Below, piece by piece: positions 8,694 to 18,272 of a DNA stretch of 64,000 nucleotides. Position numbers and translations under genes: made by a program. Source of the stretch: Flavobacterium aquatile LMG 4008 = ATCC 11947 (GTDB lineage: Bacteria > Bacteroidota > Bacteroidia > Flavobacteriales > Flavobacteriaceae); NCBI RefSeq assembly GCF_000757385.1, contig NZ_JRHH01000002.1, positions 186,001 to 250,000 of the forward strand, written 5' to 3'. Numbering within the stretch: position 1 is the stretch's first letter; each line of letters begins with the position of its first letter. The notes under the pieces are model-generated. The model was given only the letters and a program-made list of their open reading frames with translations. It was not told where the DNA came from and searched no databases.

Positions 8694-9131
8694 ATGAAAT
8701 TACAAGTTTTAACTACAGTTGATGAAATCCTCTCACAAATAGAGATGATTAAGTTTCTTTATCCAAATATGACAAAAGAAAGATACGAAAGTTTCTTGTC
8801 AGATATGATTCCAAAAAATTACAAACAAGTAGCGGTTTTCAGCGAAGATAAATGTATTGGATTGACTGGCTTTTGGTTTGGCACCAAATTATGGACTGGC
8901 AAATATCTAGAAATTGACAATTTTATTGTTCATCCAGACTATCGAAAAAACGGAATTGGAAAACTTCTAACGAATTTTATAGACGAAAAGGCCAAAGAAT
9001 TAAATTGTACTTGCGTCGTTCTTGATGCTTTCACCGGAAATTTTGATGCTCATCGATTTTATTATAATCAAGGTTATGTTCCTCGAGGTTTTCATTTTAT
9101 AAAAACTATCGATGAAAAAGGATATTCTTAA
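8694..9131 (+). CDS. GNAT-family N-acetyltransferase
   Basis: A 145-residue single-domain protein. The segment FIVHPDYRKNGIGKLLTNFI (about 82-101) is the acetyl-CoA-binding beta4-alpha3 region with the R-x-x-G-I-G pyrophosphate loop, and a final strand and helix follow (AHRFYYNQGYV). The substrate cannot be told from sequence. It has its own unit after the atpG terminator and probably shares it with the lipoprotein that begins 9 bases downstream. Confidence 0.85.
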   Translation: MKLQVLTTVDEILSQIEMIKFLYPNMTKERYESFLSDMIPKNYKQVAVFSEDKCIGLTGFWFGTKLWTGKYLEIDNFIVHPDYRKNGIGKLLTNFIDEKAKELNCTCVVLDAFTGNFDAHRFYYNQGYVPRGFHFIKTIDEKGYS

Positions 9132-9140
9132 AATAAACAA

Positions 9141-9629
9141 ATGAATAAAATAAAAACAGCACTGTTTTTTTTAATTATCGGATTAACCTCTTGCTCTTCA
9201 CAGCAAGAAGTTAAAACCAATTTGCCATGGAAAATAGAATCGGTTTATTTTCAAAAATGGATTGGTGGACAAGAAAAAACCGGTAGCGGAATTAATTTCT
9301 ATCTAAAATTTAGCGAAACATTTTCACCCAATTTTCATCTTAAAAAAGTATATTTCCGAAATCAGGTAGCCAATTTTACAAAAGAAAATGAAACTACATT
9401 TGTCGCAAGATTTTATCAAAAATCAACAAATTCTGACATAATTTTAGATGGGAAAACATCTAACGAATACGGAAACAATCCTCCAGAAATTATAAAATCT
9501 AAATTTGATCTCAAGGATAATGAAGCCATTTTAGAATTTGAACAAGACAATAAAACCCAATTTTATAAAATAAATTCGGTTAAAGAGAAAGAACTTCTCG
9601 CTTATCCATCCGCACGACCTAAAAATTAG
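9141..9629 (+). CDS. Lipoprotein of unknown function
   Basis: A 162-residue protein with a lipoprotein signal peptide whose lipobox ends LTSC at about residue 18. The mature part is mainly beta-strand-like with no motif I recognise, and it ends in a short basic tail. It probably shares an mRNA with the upstream acetyltransferase. The gene converges with the S9 peptidase 4 bases away and no clear terminator separates them. Confidence 0.7.
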   Translation: MNKIKTALFFLIIGLTSCSSQQEVKTNLPWKIESVYFQKWIGGQEKTGSGINFYLKFSETFSPNFHLKKVYFRNQVANFTKENETTFVARFYQKSTNSDIILDGKTSNEYGNNPPEIIKSKFDLKDNEAILEFEQDNKTQFYKINSVKEKELLAYPSARPKN

Positions 9630-9633
9630 TTTT

Positions 9634-11715
9634 TTATTTATTCAAATAATATAACAGAAATCCGTAAAATTCGGCGCTTTCATTTATTCGACTTTCGTAG
9701 GTTGATATTTTGCCGTAATGTCCAGAATTCCCTAAAGTTTTAAGAAAAATAGGATTCTTTTGCGCCGTTCTATTTTGTAATGCAGCAGCAAATTTATACG
9801 AATTAAATGGCGGAACTCTATCGTCATTTTCTCCTGTAATTAGTAAAGTTGTTGGGTAATTAATGTCTTCTTTCACTTTGTGGAATGGAGAATAGCTCAA
9901 TAAATTAGTAAAGTCTACTTTGTTTTCTGGATTTCCAAATTCGTCTAAATGGTATTTTCCAACCGAATAATCAGAGAAAGTAAGCATATCAAAAACACCC
10001 ACTTTTGGTATTGCAACTTTATACAATTCAGGACGTTGTGTCATGGCAACACCAACAACCAATCCGCCATAAGAACCACCAGTTATTGCTAATTTATCTG
10101 GCGAAGTATACTTCTCTTTTATTAAAAATTCTGAAGCATCTATAAAATCATTAAACGAATTCATTTTCTTTAATCCCATTGCATCTCTATGCCATTTTAA
10201 ACCTTTTTCACCGCCACCACGAATTTCGGCAAAAGCATAAACACCACCTTTTTCTAGAAAATATAACAAACCAGTATCATAACTTGGTCCAGAAACTGAT
10301 CCAAAACCACCATAGGCTTTAAGAAGCGTCGGGTTTTTACCATCTAAAATCAAGTCTTTTTTATGAATAATAGTAATTGGAATATCTTTGTTATCTCTAC
10401 TTAAAAAAGTAATTTTCTTGGTAACAAAATGATTTAGAGGAAATAATGTCGGCAATGGTCTAATGTAATCATTGAAAAATTGACGAACTTCTCCAGTTTC
10501 GAGATTTAATTTAAAATTTTGAGCCGAAATTACATGCGAAAAGAATGTTACAAATAAGTCTTTAGTGTCCGAATCATAAAAACGAACGGAATAATCCATG
10601 CTTTCTGGCGCATCAAATTTTCTTATAAAAGTTCCGTTAGAATCATAAACTCTTAAATAATATTTATCGACCGTTTTATATTTGCAAATAATGTAATTGT
10701 CATAAAAATAAGTGTCAACTAATAGGTTATTGTATATTTGAGGAATCACACTTTTTACATCCGATTTATTGGAAAGATCAAAACAGCGCACTTCACCCCA
10801 ATCGTATTCTTTTGTAGAAAAATAGAATTTATTATTATGATAATCTAGAAATTTTAAGCCAGTTGTATCATCTTCAAAGACAACTTGTTTTTTAAAATTT
10901 TCATCATCCAAATTTATATAGTAGATGCTTTTTTTAAGTTCGTCTTTGCTGTCTTCAGTGATGAAAAGCTTTGAAGTTGTAGTAAAAAAACTAATTGTGC
11001 TTTCTTTTTCCGAAACATCATACACCAATTTATCGTCTTCTTGATTGGTTCCAATAACATGATAATACAGCTGATAAGTAGAATCTTTAGCCATCACATT
11101 TTTATTAGAATTCTTCTTGTAAAAAACGCCTCTATCTTGATTCCAAGCAATATTTGAAAATTTAGAATCTTTAATAATGTCCTTTAAAACTTCTCGTTTA
11201 TCTATGTTTGAAAAACGAATCTCACCGCGATCACTTCCGTCTAAATGAATATTGTATGCAATTAATGTAGCATTTTTTGAAGGATAAAATCCGCCTAAAT
11301 AAGCATTCGCATCTTTATAAATTTTAAAAGGGTTTACAATTTCAATTGGCGTATCACTTAACCTTTTTCTATAATTTAATGCTGCTGGAAGATTTTTATC
11401 TTGTCTGTAAACCGAGTAATAGTATTTTCCTTTTTTTACAGGTAAACTATTGGTTGATAAAAAATCGTATTCTTTAATTTTGGATGCTATTTTACTAACA
11501 TTGATTTCATCTAATGCCTGGTTAGTAGCACTATTTTGAGCATTCACCCAACTTGTTACTTCGTCAGATTTTAAGTTTTGCAGCCATGAATAATCATCTT
11601 GTATTTTTAAATCATGTTTTTCTAAAGTGGAGGAAACTTTTTTAGTCACAGGAACATTTTGAGCAAAATAAGAAGAAGAGAACAAACAAAAAAACAATAA
11701 AAAGTAAATTTTCAT
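9634..11715 (-). CDS. Secreted prolyl oligopeptidase (family S9)
   Basis: A 693-residue protein with a signal peptide (about 1-18), a seven-bladed propeller region and a C-terminal alpha/beta hydrolase domain. The catalytic Ser is in GGSYGG near residue 550, the Asp in GENDDRVP near 630 and the His in GNSGHYG near 665. Enzymes of this type cut peptides after proline, here in the periplasm or outside. A TATATTTG element on the minus strand (11733-11740) fits a -7 box, but no good -33 element is seen. Confidence 0.93.
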   Translation of the reverse strand: MKIYFLLFFCLFSSSYFAQNVPVTKKVSSTLEKHDLKIQDDYSWLQNLKSDEVTSWVNAQNSATNQALDEINVSKIASKIKEYDFLSTNSLPVKKGKYYYSVYRQDKNLPAALNYRKRLSDTPIEIVNPFKIYKDANAYLGGFYPSKNATLIAYNIHLDGSDRGEIRFSNIDKREVLKDIIKDSKFSNIAWNQDRGVFYKKNSNKNVMAKDSTYQLYYHVIGTNQEDDKLVYDVSEKESTISFFTTTSKLFITEDSKDELKKSIYYINLDDENFKKQVVFEDDTTGLKFLDYHNNKFYFSTKEYDWGEVRCFDLSNKSDVKSVIPQIYNNLLVDTYFYDNYIICKYKTVDKYYLRVYDSNGTFIRKFDAPESMDYSVRFYDSDTKDLFVTFFSHVISAQNFKLNLETGEVRQFFNDYIRPLPTLFPLNHFVTKKITFLSRDNKDIPITIIHKKDLILDGKNPTLLKAYGGFGSVSGPSYDTGLLYFLEKGGVYAFAEIRGGGEKGLKWHRDAMGLKKMNSFNDFIDASEFLIKEKYTSPDKLAITGGSYGGLVVGVAMTQRPELYKVAIPKVGVFDMLTFSDYSVGKYHLDEFGNPENKVDFTNLLSYSPFHKVKEDINYPTTLLITGENDDRVPPFNSYKFAAALQNRTAQKNPIFLKTLGNSGHYGKISTYESRINESAEFYGFLLYYLNK

Positions 11716-11794
11716 GGGTTGGAATATTTCTACAAATATATAATTAACGGCAATAAATGATTCTGCTTTGATACATTTCTAAGCAAATTTTTTA

Positions 11795-11820
11795 TTGCAT
11801 CAATTTTATAGCTATTTTTG
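11795..11820 (+). promoter_or_regulatory. Candidate promoter for the flippase-dut-nucleotidyltransferase run
   Basis: TTG at 11795-11797 and TATTTTTG at 11813-11820 fit the Bacteroidetes -33 and -7 elements with a 15-base spacer, slightly short. If real, transcription starts near 11825. A translation start at the TTG at 11795 is then impossible, which supports the start at 11846. Confidence 0.5.
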
Positions 11821-11845
11821 TTTCCTATTTAATAAAAATCCCACT

Positions 11846-13309
11846 TTGAGTTTATATAAAAATCTTTTTAAACAAACACTTATTTATGGTTTAGCAACGG
11901 TTTTGCCGCGTATGTTGAGTTTCCTTTTGGTGATGGTACATACAGACAAACTTGTAAAAAAGGATTATGGAGAAACTACGATACTTTTGGCATACATGGT
12001 ATTCTTCAATGTGATTTTGTCATACGGAATGGAAACTGCATTTTTCCGTTTTTATAATTCAGAAGAGAATAAAAAAGGTGTCATTCAAACTTCTACGATT
12101 TCTGTTTTTTGGACATCAATTGGGTTTTTATTTATTTCATTATTTTTAAGAAAAATTCTCTCTAGCTGGATAAATGTCGATGTAGAATACGTAACCTATG
12201 CTATTTGGATTTTAGTTTTAGATGCATTGGTTATTATTCCTTTTTCCAAATTAAGAGCGGAACAAAGACCAATTGTATACGCTGTTATAAAAATTGGAAA
12301 TGTAGTTATTAACATGGCATTAAACGTGTTCTTTCTATTGTTTTTACCAGAAATTGCACAAAATAATCCAGATTCTTTTCTTGCCACTTTATACTTTGAG
12401 AACTTTCAAATTGGCTATATTTTCATGGCAAATTTAATTGCGAGCTTAGCAACTTTTGTGGTGCTTTCGCCAAATTATTTTCGATTAAAATGGAAGTTAG
12501 ATGTTGCACTTTGGAAAAGGATGATGCTTTATGGGTTTCCAATTTTAATTGCTGGAATTGCCTTTGCAGTAAATGAACATTTAGATAAAATAATTTTGGC
12601 ATATCTATTACCAGAAAATATAGGTAAATCTGAAGTTGGAGCGTATGCAGCTTGTTACAAACTAGGATTATTTATGGTTTTATTTGCAACCGCTTTTCGT
12701 TTAGGAATTGAACCTTTTTTCTTCAGTCATGCAAAAAATGAAAACGCCAAACAAACCTACGCTACAATAACCAAGTTTTTTGTAATTTTTGGCTCACTAA
12801 TACTTTTAAGCGTAATTGTTTTTGCAGATTTATTAAAGCAAATAATGATTAAAGACGAATCCTATTGGGAAGCCATGAAAGTAGTTCCTTTAATAATATT
12901 AGCAAACTTCTTTCTAGGAATTTACAACAATCTTTCAGTTTGGTACAAGTTAACAGATAAAACAAAAATTGGTGCTTACATATCAATTGTTGGTGCAGTT
13001 TTCACATTACTATTAAACTATCTTCTTATCCCAAAATACAGTTATATGGGTTCGGCAATTGGTACAATTGCAGCTTACGGAAGCATGATGATAATATCTT
13101 ATGTTCTTGGAAATAAATACTATCCAATTCCATATGACATGAAAAAAATAGGTGGATATTTAGGTATTTCAATTTTATTTTCAATTCTATCATTCTATTT
13201 CTTCAGAGAAAATTATTTGGTTGGAATTCCATTAATACTGATATTTACCTATTTCATCTACTACAACGAAAAGGAAACCTTATTAAAAATTATTAAAAGA
13301 AAAGCCTAA
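11846..13309 (+). CDS. Polysaccharide flippase (MATE/Wzx-like, oligosaccharide export)
   Basis: A 487-residue integral membrane protein with 12-14 predicted helices and the N-terminal signature GLATVLPRMLSFLLV of the polysaccharide biosynthesis flippase family. Such proteins flip lipid-linked sugars across the inner membrane. I chose the TTG start at 11846 (SLYKNLFKQ follows) because homologues as I recall them begin there and a promoter overlaps the extra upstream codons. Another choice is the ATG at 11910. It lies 3 bases before dut in a run of envelope genes. Confidence 0.88.
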   Translation: MSLYKNLFKQTLIYGLATVLPRMLSFLLVMVHTDKLVKKDYGETTILLAYMVFFNVILSYGMETAFFRFYNSEENKKGVIQTSTISVFWTSIGFLFISLFLRKILSSWINVDVEYVTYAIWILVLDALVIIPFSKLRAEQRPIVYAVIKIGNVVINMALNVFFLLFLPEIAQNNPDSFLATLYFENFQIGYIFMANLIASLATFVVLSPNYFRLKWKLDVALWKRMMLYGFPILIAGIAFAVNEHLDKIILAYLLPENIGKSEVGAYAACYKLGLFMVLFATAFRLGIEPFFFSHAKNENAKQTYATITKFFVIFGSLILLSVIVFADLLKQIMIKDESYWEAMKVVPLIILANFFLGIYNNLSVWYKLTDKTKIGAYISIVGAVFTLLLNYLLIPKYSYMGSAIGTIAAYGSMMIISYVLGNKYYPIPYDMKKIGGYLGISILFSILSFYFFRENYLVGIPLILIFTYFIYYNEKETLLKIIKRKA

Positions 13310-13312
13310 TTT

Positions 13313-13747
13313 ATGACTATAAAAATCATCAATAAATCAGCTCACGAATTACCAAATTACGAAACCATTGCCTCAGCTGGAATGGATTTACGTGCCAATA
13401 TAACAGAACCAATTACGTTAAAATCGTTAGAAAGAACCATTGTAAAAACTGGACTTTTCATAGAATTACCAATTGGTTACGAAGCACAAGTTCGACCAAG
13501 AAGCGGATTAGCTGCTAAAAAAGGAATCACCGTTTTAAATTCTCCAGGAACGGTAGATGCCGATTATCGAGGTGAAATTGGAGTAATTTTAGTAAATTTA
13601 TCCAATGAAGATTTTATTATAGAAAATGGCGAAAGAATTGCGCAGCTAATCATAGCTAAACACGAACGTGCCGAATGGATTGAAGTTCAAGAATTATCAG
13701 AAACTTCAAGAGGTGAAGGCGGATTTGGAAGTACAGGAGTGAAATAG
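13313..13747 (+). CDS. dut: Deoxyuridine 5'-triphosphate nucleotidohydrolase (dUTPase)
   Basis: A 144-residue trimeric dUTPase that converts dUTP to dUMP and pyrophosphate, keeping uracil out of DNA. All five motifs are visible: [33 protein letters not shown] and the flexible C-terminal [10 protein letters not shown]. It starts 3 bases after the flippase stop, so it is probably co-transcribed. Confidence 0.97.
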   Translation: MTIKIINKSAHELPNYETIASAGMDLRANITEPITLKSLERTIVKTGLFIELPIGYEAQVRPRSGLAAKKGITVLNSPGTVDADYRGEIGVILVNLSNEDFIIENGERIAQLIIAKHERAEWIEVQELSETSRGEGGFGSTGVK

Positions 13748-13792
13748 TGAGTAAAGTTCAGTAGAATTTAACAGATAAAAACTTAAATAAAT

Positions 13793-13836
13793 CTTTGTGC
13801 ACTTTGTGACAACTTTGTGCCTTTGTGGTAAAAAAT
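13793..13836 (+). repeat. CTTTGTGCCTTTGTGGTAAAA-type intergenic repeat, copy 1
   Basis: A GT-rich stretch built from CTTTGTG units and ending GTGGTAAAAAAT, 7 bases before the nucleotidyltransferase start. Related sequences precede hemC (40379-40410) and hemE (42684-42718). It is a dispersed repeat of Flavobacterium-type genomes and may contribute a leader or promoter. Confidence 0.6.
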
Positions 13837-13843
13837 AATAAAT

Positions 13844-14854
13844 ATGAAAATAATAGTTCCAATGGCAGGACGTGGTTCAAGATTGCGTCCACACACCTTA
13901 ACAATTCCAAAACCATTAATTCCAGTTGCTGGAAAACCAATTGTTCACCGTTTGGTAGAAGATATCGCTGGCGTTTTAAATCAACCAATTGAAGAGGTGG
14001 CTTTCATCATTCATGAAAGTTTTGGTAAAAAAGTCGAAGACGATTTAATTGCAATTGCACAAAAATTAGGTGCAAAAGGAACAATATATTATCAAAATGA
14101 AGCGTTAGGTACAGGACACGCTATTATGTGTGCCAAAGATTCTTTAGCTGGTTCGGCGGTTATTGCTTATGCAGATACTTTAATTCGTGCCGATTTTGAT
14201 TTAGATACAACAGCAGATAGCGTAATTTGGGTAAAACAAGTAGATCAACCCGAAGCTTTCGGAGTTGTAAATTTGAATGCAAATGGAGAAATAATTGAAT
14301 TGGTAGAAAAACCAAAAGAGTTTGTCTCAGATTTGGCTGTCATCGGAATTTACTATTTTAAAGATGTCGCTGTTCTTAAAAATGAATTGCAATCGGTTCT
14401 TGATAACAACATTATTCATGGTGGCGAATATCAAATTAATGACGGAATTAAACAAATGATGGCAAAAGGCATGAAATTTGTACCAGGTAAAGTTGACGAA
14501 TGGATGGATTGCGGAAATAAAGACGTTACCGTTGAAACCAACTCAAGAATGTTAGGGTTTTTACATAATGACGGCGAAAATTTAGTTTCTGCAGATGTGA
14601 AATTAGAAAATTCAACTATCATTCCACCTTGTTATATTGGTGAAGATGTTTATTTAATCAATGCAACAGTTGGACCAAATGTTTCGTTAGGAAAAGGGTG
14701 TCACGTTATTGATAGTACAATTAAAAACAGTTTAGTTCAAACACATTCTAATATTAAAAATGCCACATTAGACAATGCGATGATAGGAAATCACGCTACT
14801 TTTGATGGTAATTTTACAAATATCAGCATTGGAGATTATTCCGTTTTAGAATAA
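13844..14854 (+). CDS. Sugar-phosphate nucleotidyltransferase
   Basis: A 336-residue protein. The N-terminal Rossmann-like domain has the signature MAGRGSRLRPHTLTIPKPL and activates a sugar 1-phosphate with an NTP. The C-terminal part (about 245-336) shows hexapeptide-repeat left-handed beta-helix character (IIPPCYIGEDVYLINATVGP). It resembles glucose-1-phosphate thymidylyl- and mannose-1-phosphate guanylyltransferases; the exact sugar and base cannot be assigned. It sits among envelope genes and precedes a TPR protein by 6 bases. Confidence 0.9.
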   Translation: MKIIVPMAGRGSRLRPHTLTIPKPLIPVAGKPIVHRLVEDIAGVLNQPIEEVAFIIHESFGKKVEDDLIAIAQKLGAKGTIYYQNEALGTGHAIMCAKDSLAGSAVIAYADTLIRADFDLDTTADSVIWVKQVDQPEAFGVVNLNANGEIIELVEKPKEFVSDLAVIGIYYFKDVAVLKNELQSVLDNNIIHGGEYQINDGIKQMMAKGMKFVPGKVDEWMDCGNKDVTVETNSRMLGFLHNDGENLVSADVKLENSTIIPPCYIGEDVYLINATVGPNVSLGKGCHVIDSTIKNSLVQTHSNIKNATLDNAMIGNHATFDGNFTNISIGDYSVLE

Positions 14855-14860
14855 ATATAG

Positions 14861-16210
14861 ATGAAAAAAATTATTGTTTTCGGTTTTCTTTTCGGGATGT
14901 TTTTCATTCCCAATACTCTTTTGGCTCAAGCAGAACCAGAGGATATTGCTTCTATAAATAATGATTTCGAGAATTATTTCTACGAATCATTGAAGCAAAA
15001 AGGAATCGAAAATTATGATAAAGCAGTTGAAGCATTAGAAAAATGTAAAGACATTCAGCCAGAAAATGGCATCGTTTATTTTGAATTAGGAAAGAATTAT
15101 TTGTCTCAAAAAAAGTATAAAGATGCCTACGATAATTTTGAAAAAGCAACAAAAATCGATCCTAAAAACCGTTGGGCTTGGGTAGGAATGTACGACGTTT
15201 GTTATGAAACGCGCGATTTTAATCAAGCTATAATTATTGTTGAAACATTGGTCGAATTTAAAGTCGACTATAAAGAAGATTTGACTTCGTTATACATGGA
15301 AACGCAACAATTTGATAAGGCGTTAACGTTGATAAATGACCTGAATGAAACCGTTGGAAAAACAGAAAAAAGAGAATTATACAAAGCTAGAATTCTTCAA
15401 GATGCCAAATACCAAGGTTCGGAAAAAGCAGATTTAATTGCGAAAATCAAAAAGAATCCAAAAGACGAAGCCAATTATGTTGCGTTAATTTTCATGTATT
15501 CACAAAGCAATCAAGAAGAAAAAGCTTTGGAAGTTGCTAAGCAATTAGAAAAAGAAATTCCATCTTCTGATTGGGCTCAAGTGAGTTTATTCAAATTTCA
15601 TTTGAACAATAATGATGGCGATAAAACGGTTAAAGCAATGAACATTGTTTTGGCAAGCGATAAAATCGACAAAAAAATCAAACACAGAATATTGAATGAA
15701 TTTCTAATTTTTTCTAAAAATAATCCGCAGTACGATAAAGATTTAGAAAAAGCTATTGGTTATTTTGATAACGATAAAGAAGTGCGCGTTGCCAAAGAAA
15801 TAGGGAAGTTTTATCAAGCTAAAAAAGAGTGGAGCAAAGCCATAAAATATTACGAAATGCATTTAAAATCGGCAGCCGATGATATGGAAACGATTATTTT
15901 ATTGTCTCAGGCTTACGCCGAAAATGTTCAGTTTGATATTTTAGCAAAATTTTCTGAGGAACAAATGCAGCTATTTCCAACACAACCGCAATTATATTAT
16001 TACAACGGATTGGCTAATAATCAATTAAAAAATTATAAAAAAGCCAAAGACGCATTAGAATCTGGAATCGATTTTATAGTTGATGATATCGCATTAGAAA
16101 CTAATTTTAATATTCAATTGGGTGAAGCATTCAAAGGATTGGGCGATGCAAAAATGAAAGAAATGTATTTTACAAAAGCAAACGAATTGCTAAAAAAACA
16201 GAAGAAATAA
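14861..16210 (+). CDS. Secreted TPR-repeat protein
   Basis: A 449-residue protein with a signal peptide (about 1-22) followed by TPR units through the rest, for example GIVYFELGKNYLSQKKYKDA and WAWVGMYDVCYETRDFNQA. It is probably a periplasmic scaffold. It lies in an unbroken run with the nucleotidyltransferase, the DUF4292 lipoprotein (1 base downstream) and the EnvC-like factor, suggesting a shared envelope role. The partner is unknown. Confidence 0.85.
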   Translation: MKKIIVFGFLFGMFFIPNTLLAQAEPEDIASINNDFENYFYESLKQKGIENYDKAVEALEKCKDIQPENGIVYFELGKNYLSQKKYKDAYDNFEKATKIDPKNRWAWVGMYDVCYETRDFNQAIIIVETLVEFKVDYKEDLTSLYMETQQFDKALTLINDLNETVGKTEKRELYKARILQDAKYQGSEKADLIAKIKKNPKDEANYVALIFMYSQSNQEEKALEVAKQLEKEIPSSDWAQVSLFKFHLNNNDGDKTVKAMNIVLASDKIDKKIKHRILNEFLIFSKNNPQYDKDLEKAIGYFDNDKEVRVAKEIGKFYQAKKEWSKAIKYYEMHLKSAADDMETIILLSQAYAENVQFDILAKFSEEQMQLFPTQPQLYYYNGLANNQLKNYKKAKDALESGIDFIVDDIALETNFNIQLGEAFKGLGDAKMKEMYFTKANELLKKQKK

Positions 16211-16211
16211 A

Positions 16212-16979
16212 ATGAAAAAGATAGTAAGTTTATTAGCAATAATTTTGATGATTTCCTGTAAGTCGAAAGCCGTTTTGGCCGAAAGCGTAGCAACAGAAAT
16301 TATAAACTCCGATAAAATAATAGAAAGCCATTACAACAATAAATTCGACTTTTCTACATTATATATAAAAGCAGGAGCAAGATATGAAGATGATAAAAAC
16401 ACGCAAAACGTAACTGCTGAAATTAAAATTAAGAAAGATGAAAAGATTCTAGTAAGCATACGATTTCTCGGAATAACAATGGCAAAAGCATTGATCACGC
16501 CGCAATCGGTTCAGTATTACGAGAAATTAAATGGCAACTATTTTGAAGGCGATTATGCTTCATTAAGTCAGTGGCTTGGAACCGATTTAGATTTTAATAA
16601 AGTTCAAAATTTACTCATCGGACAAGCTTTAGATAATTTGAATAACTCAAAATACACGGCATCAATCGTAGATAAAATGTACAAATTGGAAGAGGTTAAA
16701 AATTCCAATACAAAAAAAACGAACTATTTTGAAGCTGAGAATTTCTTGTTAAAAAAGCAAGAAATTGAACAACCTGAACAAGATAGAAAATTGCAAATAA
16801 GTTATCCCGAATACCAAAAACTATCCGATAAGATAGTACCTTTGAAATTTGCTATTGAAGCCAATCAGAAAAAAGGGAAAACAAACATAGATATCGATTA
16901 CAAAACCATTACTTTCAACGAAGATTTTTCTTTTCCATACAGCGTACCCGATGGATATGAAAGAATTTACATCAAATAA
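16212..16979 (+). CDS. DUF4292 family lipoprotein
   Basis: A 255-residue lipoprotein with lipobox LMISC (Cys16). The mature domain has the long curved beta-sheet pattern I associate with DUF4292, a Bacteroidetes family that looks distantly like LolA/LolB lipoprotein carriers. It starts 1 base after the TPR gene and ends 5 bases before the EnvC-like gene. A role in lipoprotein or envelope traffic is only suggested by fold. Confidence 0.75.
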   Translation: MKKIVSLLAIILMISCKSKAVLAESVATEIINSDKIIESHYNNKFDFSTLYIKAGARYEDDKNTQNVTAEIKIKKDEKILVSIRFLGITMAKALITPQSVQYYEKLNGNYFEGDYASLSQWLGTDLDFNKVQNLLIGQALDNLNNSKYTASIVDKMYKLEEVKNSNTKKTNYFEAENFLLKKQEIEQPEQDRKLQISYPEYQKLSDKIVPLKFAIEANQKKGKTNIDIDYKTITFNEDFSFPYSVPDGYERIYIK

Positions 16980-16984
16980 CGAAT

Positions 16985-18235
16985 ATGCAAAAAGCAGTAT
17001 TTACATTTTTTTTAGTTTTACTTACTTCATTATCATGGAGTCAACAAACGCAGGAAGAACTTGAGCAACGTAAAGCTAAAATCCAAGCAGAAATTCGCGA
17101 GAAAGAGATGATGCTACAAGATGTTAGAAAACAAGAGAAATCAGTAAGTAAATTGTTGACTATCCAAAAAGAAAAAATTGGCTTGAAGCAAAAACTAATT
17201 ACCACAACAGCCAAGCAAACTAAGCTGTTGAGTAATGATATTTACATTAATCAAGTTGAAATTAACAAACTTAAAAAAGACTTAATTGTACTTAAAGAAG
17301 ACTATGCAGAAATGATTGTAAAGTCATACAAAAGTCGTTCTACACAAAGTCGAGCCATGTTTTTATTGTCTTCAGAAAATTTTTTACAAGCCTACAAAAG
17401 ATTGCAATACATGAAGCAATATTCTAATTATAGAAAAATGCAAGGCGAAGAAATTAAGGCTAAAACAATACGATTAGACGATAATGTTAAAAGATTATCA
17501 GGTCAAAAAACAGAGAAAGAAAAGCTACTTGCCGATCAAGAAAAGCAAAGACAAGACCTTGAAAAAGAAAAAGCCGATCAAGAAAAAATCGCTAAAAGTT
17601 TAAATAAAAGTAAAAAGCAAATTACTGCCGAGATTAAAGCGAAACAGCAAGAAAGTAAACGTATTGATGCTCAAATTAAAAAATTAATTCGTGAAGCCAT
17701 TGCCGAAGCCAACAGAAAAGCGGCAGCCGAAAGAGCTAAGGCCAATCCTAAAACAACCACTGCTGCAGAAACTAAAAAAATCGAATCATCAGATAAAATT
17801 ATTTTAACTCCAGAAGGAAAAATTATATCAGATAATTTTAGAGCCAATAAAGGAAATTTACCTTGGCCAGTAGAAAAAGGAGCAATTACTTTGGGTTATG
17901 GAGATCAAGCACATCCTGTTTATAAATCCTTGGTAGTTCATAATAGTGGTGTCGAAATCACTACAGAAAATGGTTCTAATGCACGTGCCGTTTTTGGTGG
18001 TGAAGTAACTAAAGTAATTAAAATATCACCTTTAAATATCGCCGTTTTTATTAGACATGGAGATTATTTTACGGTTTATCAAAATCTAAGTTCTGTGAGC
18101 GTAAGCGTTGGAGATAAAGTTGCGATCAAACAAAGCTTAGGAAAAATCAGAACCAATGCCGATGGGAAAACGATCCTCAAGTTCATGGTTTCTCAAAATA
18201 CAACTTACAATAATCCAGCAACTTGGCTGAATTAA
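16985..18235 (+). CDS. EnvC-like murein hydrolase activator with a degenerate LytM domain
   Basis: A 416-residue protein: signal peptide (about 1-19), long coiled coils (about 20-110 and 150-245) and a C-terminal M23/LytM fold (about 295-416). The zinc ligands of active LytM enzymes are not all present: HxGxD is HNSGVE and the final HxH is KFM. As in E. coli EnvC and NlpD, this suggests an activator of amidases that split septal peptidoglycan. It is the last gene of the envelope run and is followed by a strong terminator. Confidence 0.88.
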   Translation: MQKAVFTFFLVLLTSLSWSQQTQEELEQRKAKIQAEIREKEMMLQDVRKQEKSVSKLLTIQKEKIGLKQKLITTTAKQTKLLSNDIYINQVEINKLKKDLIVLKEDYAEMIVKSYKSRSTQSRAMFLLSSENFLQAYKRLQYMKQYSNYRKMQGEEIKAKTIRLDDNVKRLSGQKTEKEKLLADQEKQRQDLEKEKADQEKIAKSLNKSKKQITAEIKAKQQESKRIDAQIKKLIREAIAEANRKAAAERAKANPKTTTAAETKKIESSDKIILTPEGKIISDNFRANKGNLPWPVEKGAITLGYGDQAHPVYKSLVVHNSGVEITTENGSNARAVFGGEVTKVIKISPLNIAVFIRHGDYFTVYQNLSSVSVSVGDKVAIKQSLGKIRTNADGKTILKFMVSQNTTYNNPATWLN

Positions 18236-18242
18236 AAAAATA

Positions 18243-18269
18243 AAAAGTCCGCAATTAGCGGACTTTTTT
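18243..18269. terminator. Bidirectional terminator between the EnvC-like gene and the thioesterase
   Basis: The perfect 10-bp stem AAAAGTCCGC/GCGGACTTTT has an AATTA loop, flanked by A-runs and T-runs on both sides. It lies between two convergent genes and can serve both strands. Confidence 0.88.
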
Positions 18270-18272
18270 GTA

